Source: 13-2-20CM-68-14 sp036378475
Lineage (GTDB): Bacteria; Actinomycetota; Thermoleophilia; Gaiellales; Gaiellaceae
Length of the DNA stretch: 50,598 bases
NCBI GenBank assembly: GCA_036378475.1
Contig: DASUWJ010000040.1
Coordinates: forward strand, 1-50,598
Reading direction: 5' to 3'
Under the pieces are notes generated by a model. It was not told where the DNA came from. It saw nothing but the letters and a program-made list of their open reading frames with translations, and ran no database searches. Position numbers and translations under genes: made by a program. The first letter of the stretch is position 1; every line of letters starts with the position of its first letter. Positions 48,857-50,598 of the stretch are shown here, piece after piece.

Positions 48857-50598
48857 GTGGCCGAGAGCCCCGCCTATCGACGCACGTTCTTTCGCCTGCT
48901 CGGTTTCCTACGTCCGCACAAGGGGTCGCTCGTGCTCTCGACGGCGCTCGCCGTCGGCTACCAGGCGGCCCAGATCGCGCTCGTCTGGGTGACGAAGCGC
49001 GTGATCGACGATGCGCTTCGGCCCCACGAGTCGGGCAGGCTCTGGTTCTTCATCTGGCTGATCGTCGGACTGGGAGCGCTGCGCGCGGCATTCATGTTCG
49101 GACGGCGGATGATCTCCGGCCGCCAGGCGCTCGCGGTCGAGATGGACCTGCGGCAGGGCCTCTACGCGCGGCTCGTCCGCCTCTCCTTTGGCTTCTACGA
49201 CCGCCATCAGACCGGCCAGCTGATGTCGCGCGCCACGGTCGACCTCCAGGGCGTCCGCTTCTTCCTCGGCTACGGCCTGATCTTCTTCTTCCAGAACATC
49301 CTGACCGTCGTCTTCGTGACCGGCGTCCTGCTCGTCTTCCAGTGGCAGCTCGCCCTGGTCGCGCTCGCGATCACGCCGGTGCTCGTCGTCCTCGCCTACC
49401 GCTACAGCCACGTCTCGCACCCGACGCTCCGCGACGTCCAGCAGAAGCTCGCGGACGTGGCGACGGTCGCCGAGGAGAACATCGTCGGCATCCACGTCGT
49501 CAAGTCCTTCGCGCAGGAACCGCAGGAGGAGCAGAAGTTCCGTGCGCGCACGGAGAACCTCTTCCAGCAGACGATCAGGGCGAACCGCCAGCGCGCGCTC
49601 TACGTACCGCTGATCTCGTGGGTGCCGCTCGTCGCCCAGGCGGCGGTGCTGCTCGTCGGCGTCCGCATGGTGACGAGCCACGCGCTCTCGGTCGGCGGCT
49701 TCGTCGCCTTCAACCTCTACCTCGGCATGCTCGTCGTGCCGCTCCGCTCGCTCGGGATGTGGATCGGTCAGGCCCAGCGGGCGACGGCCTCCGGCGAGCG
49801 GATCTTCCAGGTGATCGACGAACCGGAGGAGGTCCGCGACCGGCCGGGCGCGCGCGAGCTGCCCGCGGGCGGCGGCCAGATCCGCTTCGAGGACGTCGGC
49901 TTCGAGTACCTGACGGGCCGGCCGGTGCTCGAGCACATCGAGCTCGAGATCGCACCGGGAAAGACGATCGCCCTGATCGGGCACACGGGCTCGGGCAAGA
50001 CGACGCTCACCTCGCTCGTCCCGCGCTTCTACGACGTGACGAGCGGCCGCGTGACGATCGACGGTGCGGATGTGCGCGACGTGACGCTCCGCTCGCTTCG
50101 CGGCGCGATCGGTGTCATCTCGCAGGACACGTTCCTGTTCTCGGCGAGCGTGCGCGAGAACATCACCTTCGGCGCGCCCGGGCTCAGCCCGGCAGAGGTC
50201 GAGCACGTCGCCCGGCTCGCGCAGGCGCACGAGTTCATCTCCGAGCTGCCGGAGGGCTATGAGACCGTGATCGGCGAGCGCGGGGTCACGCTCTCGGGCG
50301 GCCAGCGCCAGCGGCTCGCGATCGCCCGCGCGCTCGCCGTCGACCCGCGGATACTGATCCTGGACGATGCGACCGCCTCCGTCGATGCGAGCACCGAGGC
50401 CCGGATCCGGCTCGGCCTGCGCCAGGCGATGGCCGGACGGACGACGCTGATCATCGCCCACCGGCTCTCGACGATCTCGCTCGCCGACGAGATCGTCGTG
50501 ATCGACGCGGGCCGGATCGCCGACCGAGGCACCCACGACGAGCTGCTCGAGCGCTGCGGCGTCTACCGCGAGATCTACGAGCACGGCCTGCTCGAGCG
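48857..50598 (+). CDS. ABC exporter half-transporter (membrane domain fused to ATPase), 3' end cut by window
   Basis: 580 codons are visible from GTG 48857 with no stop before the edge; this is near full length. Six-helix exporter domain (about 15-320) beginning YRRTFFRLLGFLRPHKGSLV, with coupling segments FYDRHQTGQLMSRATVDLQG and EENIVGIHVVKSFAQE. The ATPase has Walker A ALIGHTGSGKTTLTSLV, Q-loop VISQDTFLFSASVRENITFG, signature VTLSGGQRQRLAIARALA, Walker B ILILDDATASVD and H-loop LIIAHRLSTIS. The catalytic Glu after Walker B is Asp, as in the degenerate-site subunit of heterodimeric exporters (TM287-type), so a partner gene is expected just downstream. Substrate unknown. Confidence 0.92.
   Translation, partial: MAESPAYRRTFFRLLGFLRPHKGSLVLSTALAVGYQAAQIALVWVTKRVIDDALRPHESGRLWFFIWLIVGLGALRAAFMFGRRMISGRQALAVEMDLRQGLYARLVRLSFGFYDRHQTGQLMSRATVDLQGVRFFLGYGLIFFFQNILTVVFVTGVLLVFQWQLALVALAITPVLVVLAYRYSHVSHPTLRDVQQKLADVATVAEENIVGIHVVKSFAQEPQEEQKFRARTENLFQQTIRANRQRALYVPLISWVPLVAQAAVLLVGVRMVTSHALSVGGFVAFNLYLGMLVVPLRSLGMWIGQAQRATASGERIFQVIDEPEEVRDRPGARELPAGGGQIRFEDVGFEYLTGRPVLEHIELEIAPGKTIALIGHTGSGKTTLTSLVPRFYDVTSGRVTIDGADVRDVTLRSLRGAIGVISQDTFLFSASVRENITFGAPGLSPAEVEHVARLAQAHEFISELPEGYETVIGERGVTLSGGQRQRLAIARALAVDPRILILDDATASVDASTEARIRLGLRQAMAGRTTLIIAHRLSTISLADEIVVIDAGRIADRGTHDELLERCGVYREIYEHGLLE

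Overview
The window is a gene-dense, high-GC chromosomal segment from an actinobacterium. The best guess is class Thermoleophilia (Solirubrobacterales/Gaiellales-like), probably from an environmental genome. The reasons are strong G/C third-position bias, a SigB-type sigma factor with an RsbW-like partner, a fused shikimate kinase/dehydroquinate synthase, an actinobacterial hisS-aspS...alaS-ruvX-mltG-aro order, and many start codons preceded at 6-9 nt by a TANNNT box, the signature of leaderless transcription. The class assignment is inference. No rRNA, tRNA, CRISPR array, insertion sequence or phage gene was recognised. No gene-free stretch exceeds 300 bases; the longest is the 264-base crp/ferritin spacer.

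Layout. 1-6457 (minus, apart from one small + gene): pyrimidine-nucleoside phosphorylase (cut by the window edge), a methyltransferase and phosphopentomutase (nucleoside salvage), alanine dehydrogenase, a frameshifted aldo/keto reductase and an M20 peptidase. 6488-8849: CTP synthase with an unannotated 49-codon ORF ending on its start codon, and an SRPBCC protein. 8917-17599: recN, nadK, tlyA, a divergent GNAT gene, then ispA, an xseB-position ORF, nusB, an Asp23-family gene, accC and a large fusion. That fusion joins a carboxyltransferase-like domain lacking its metal ligands to a complete AccB-type biotin carrier. 17600-20052: a divergent pair, a Crp-family regulator and a Tat-exported ferritin-like protein, sitting exactly where many bacteria run straight from efp to accB. 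20053-29236: efp, pepP, aroQ, aroKB, aroC, aroE, mltG, ruvX and alaS, i.e. most of the shikimate pathway plus translation and cell-wall genes.

29421-31094 (+) is a secreted protein of tandem ~75-residue beta-rich repeats. 31152-33619: SigB-like sigma, RsbW-like partner and mnmA with an IscU-like N-terminal extension. 33817-36904: an apparently undescribed four-gene envelope module made of a DivIVA-like coiled coil, two paralogous membrane-anchored Glu/Pro-rich proteins and a membrane-anchored double-psi beta-barrel protein. 36952-40543: aspS, hisS and a glyoxalase-II-like hydrolase; then a divergent cupin gene and a small membrane protein. 41383-47553: a histidine-degradation operon (ftcD, hutH, a 73-residue membrane protein, hutU, hutI) and a GNAT gene. 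47574-50598 (+): methyltransferase, a 19-codon linking ORF, an Fe-S type uracil-DNA glycosylase and most of an ABC exporter half-transporter with a degenerate Walker B.

Most neighbouring genes overlap by 4 bases (ATGA, GTGA or TTGA), so translational coupling is the rule here.
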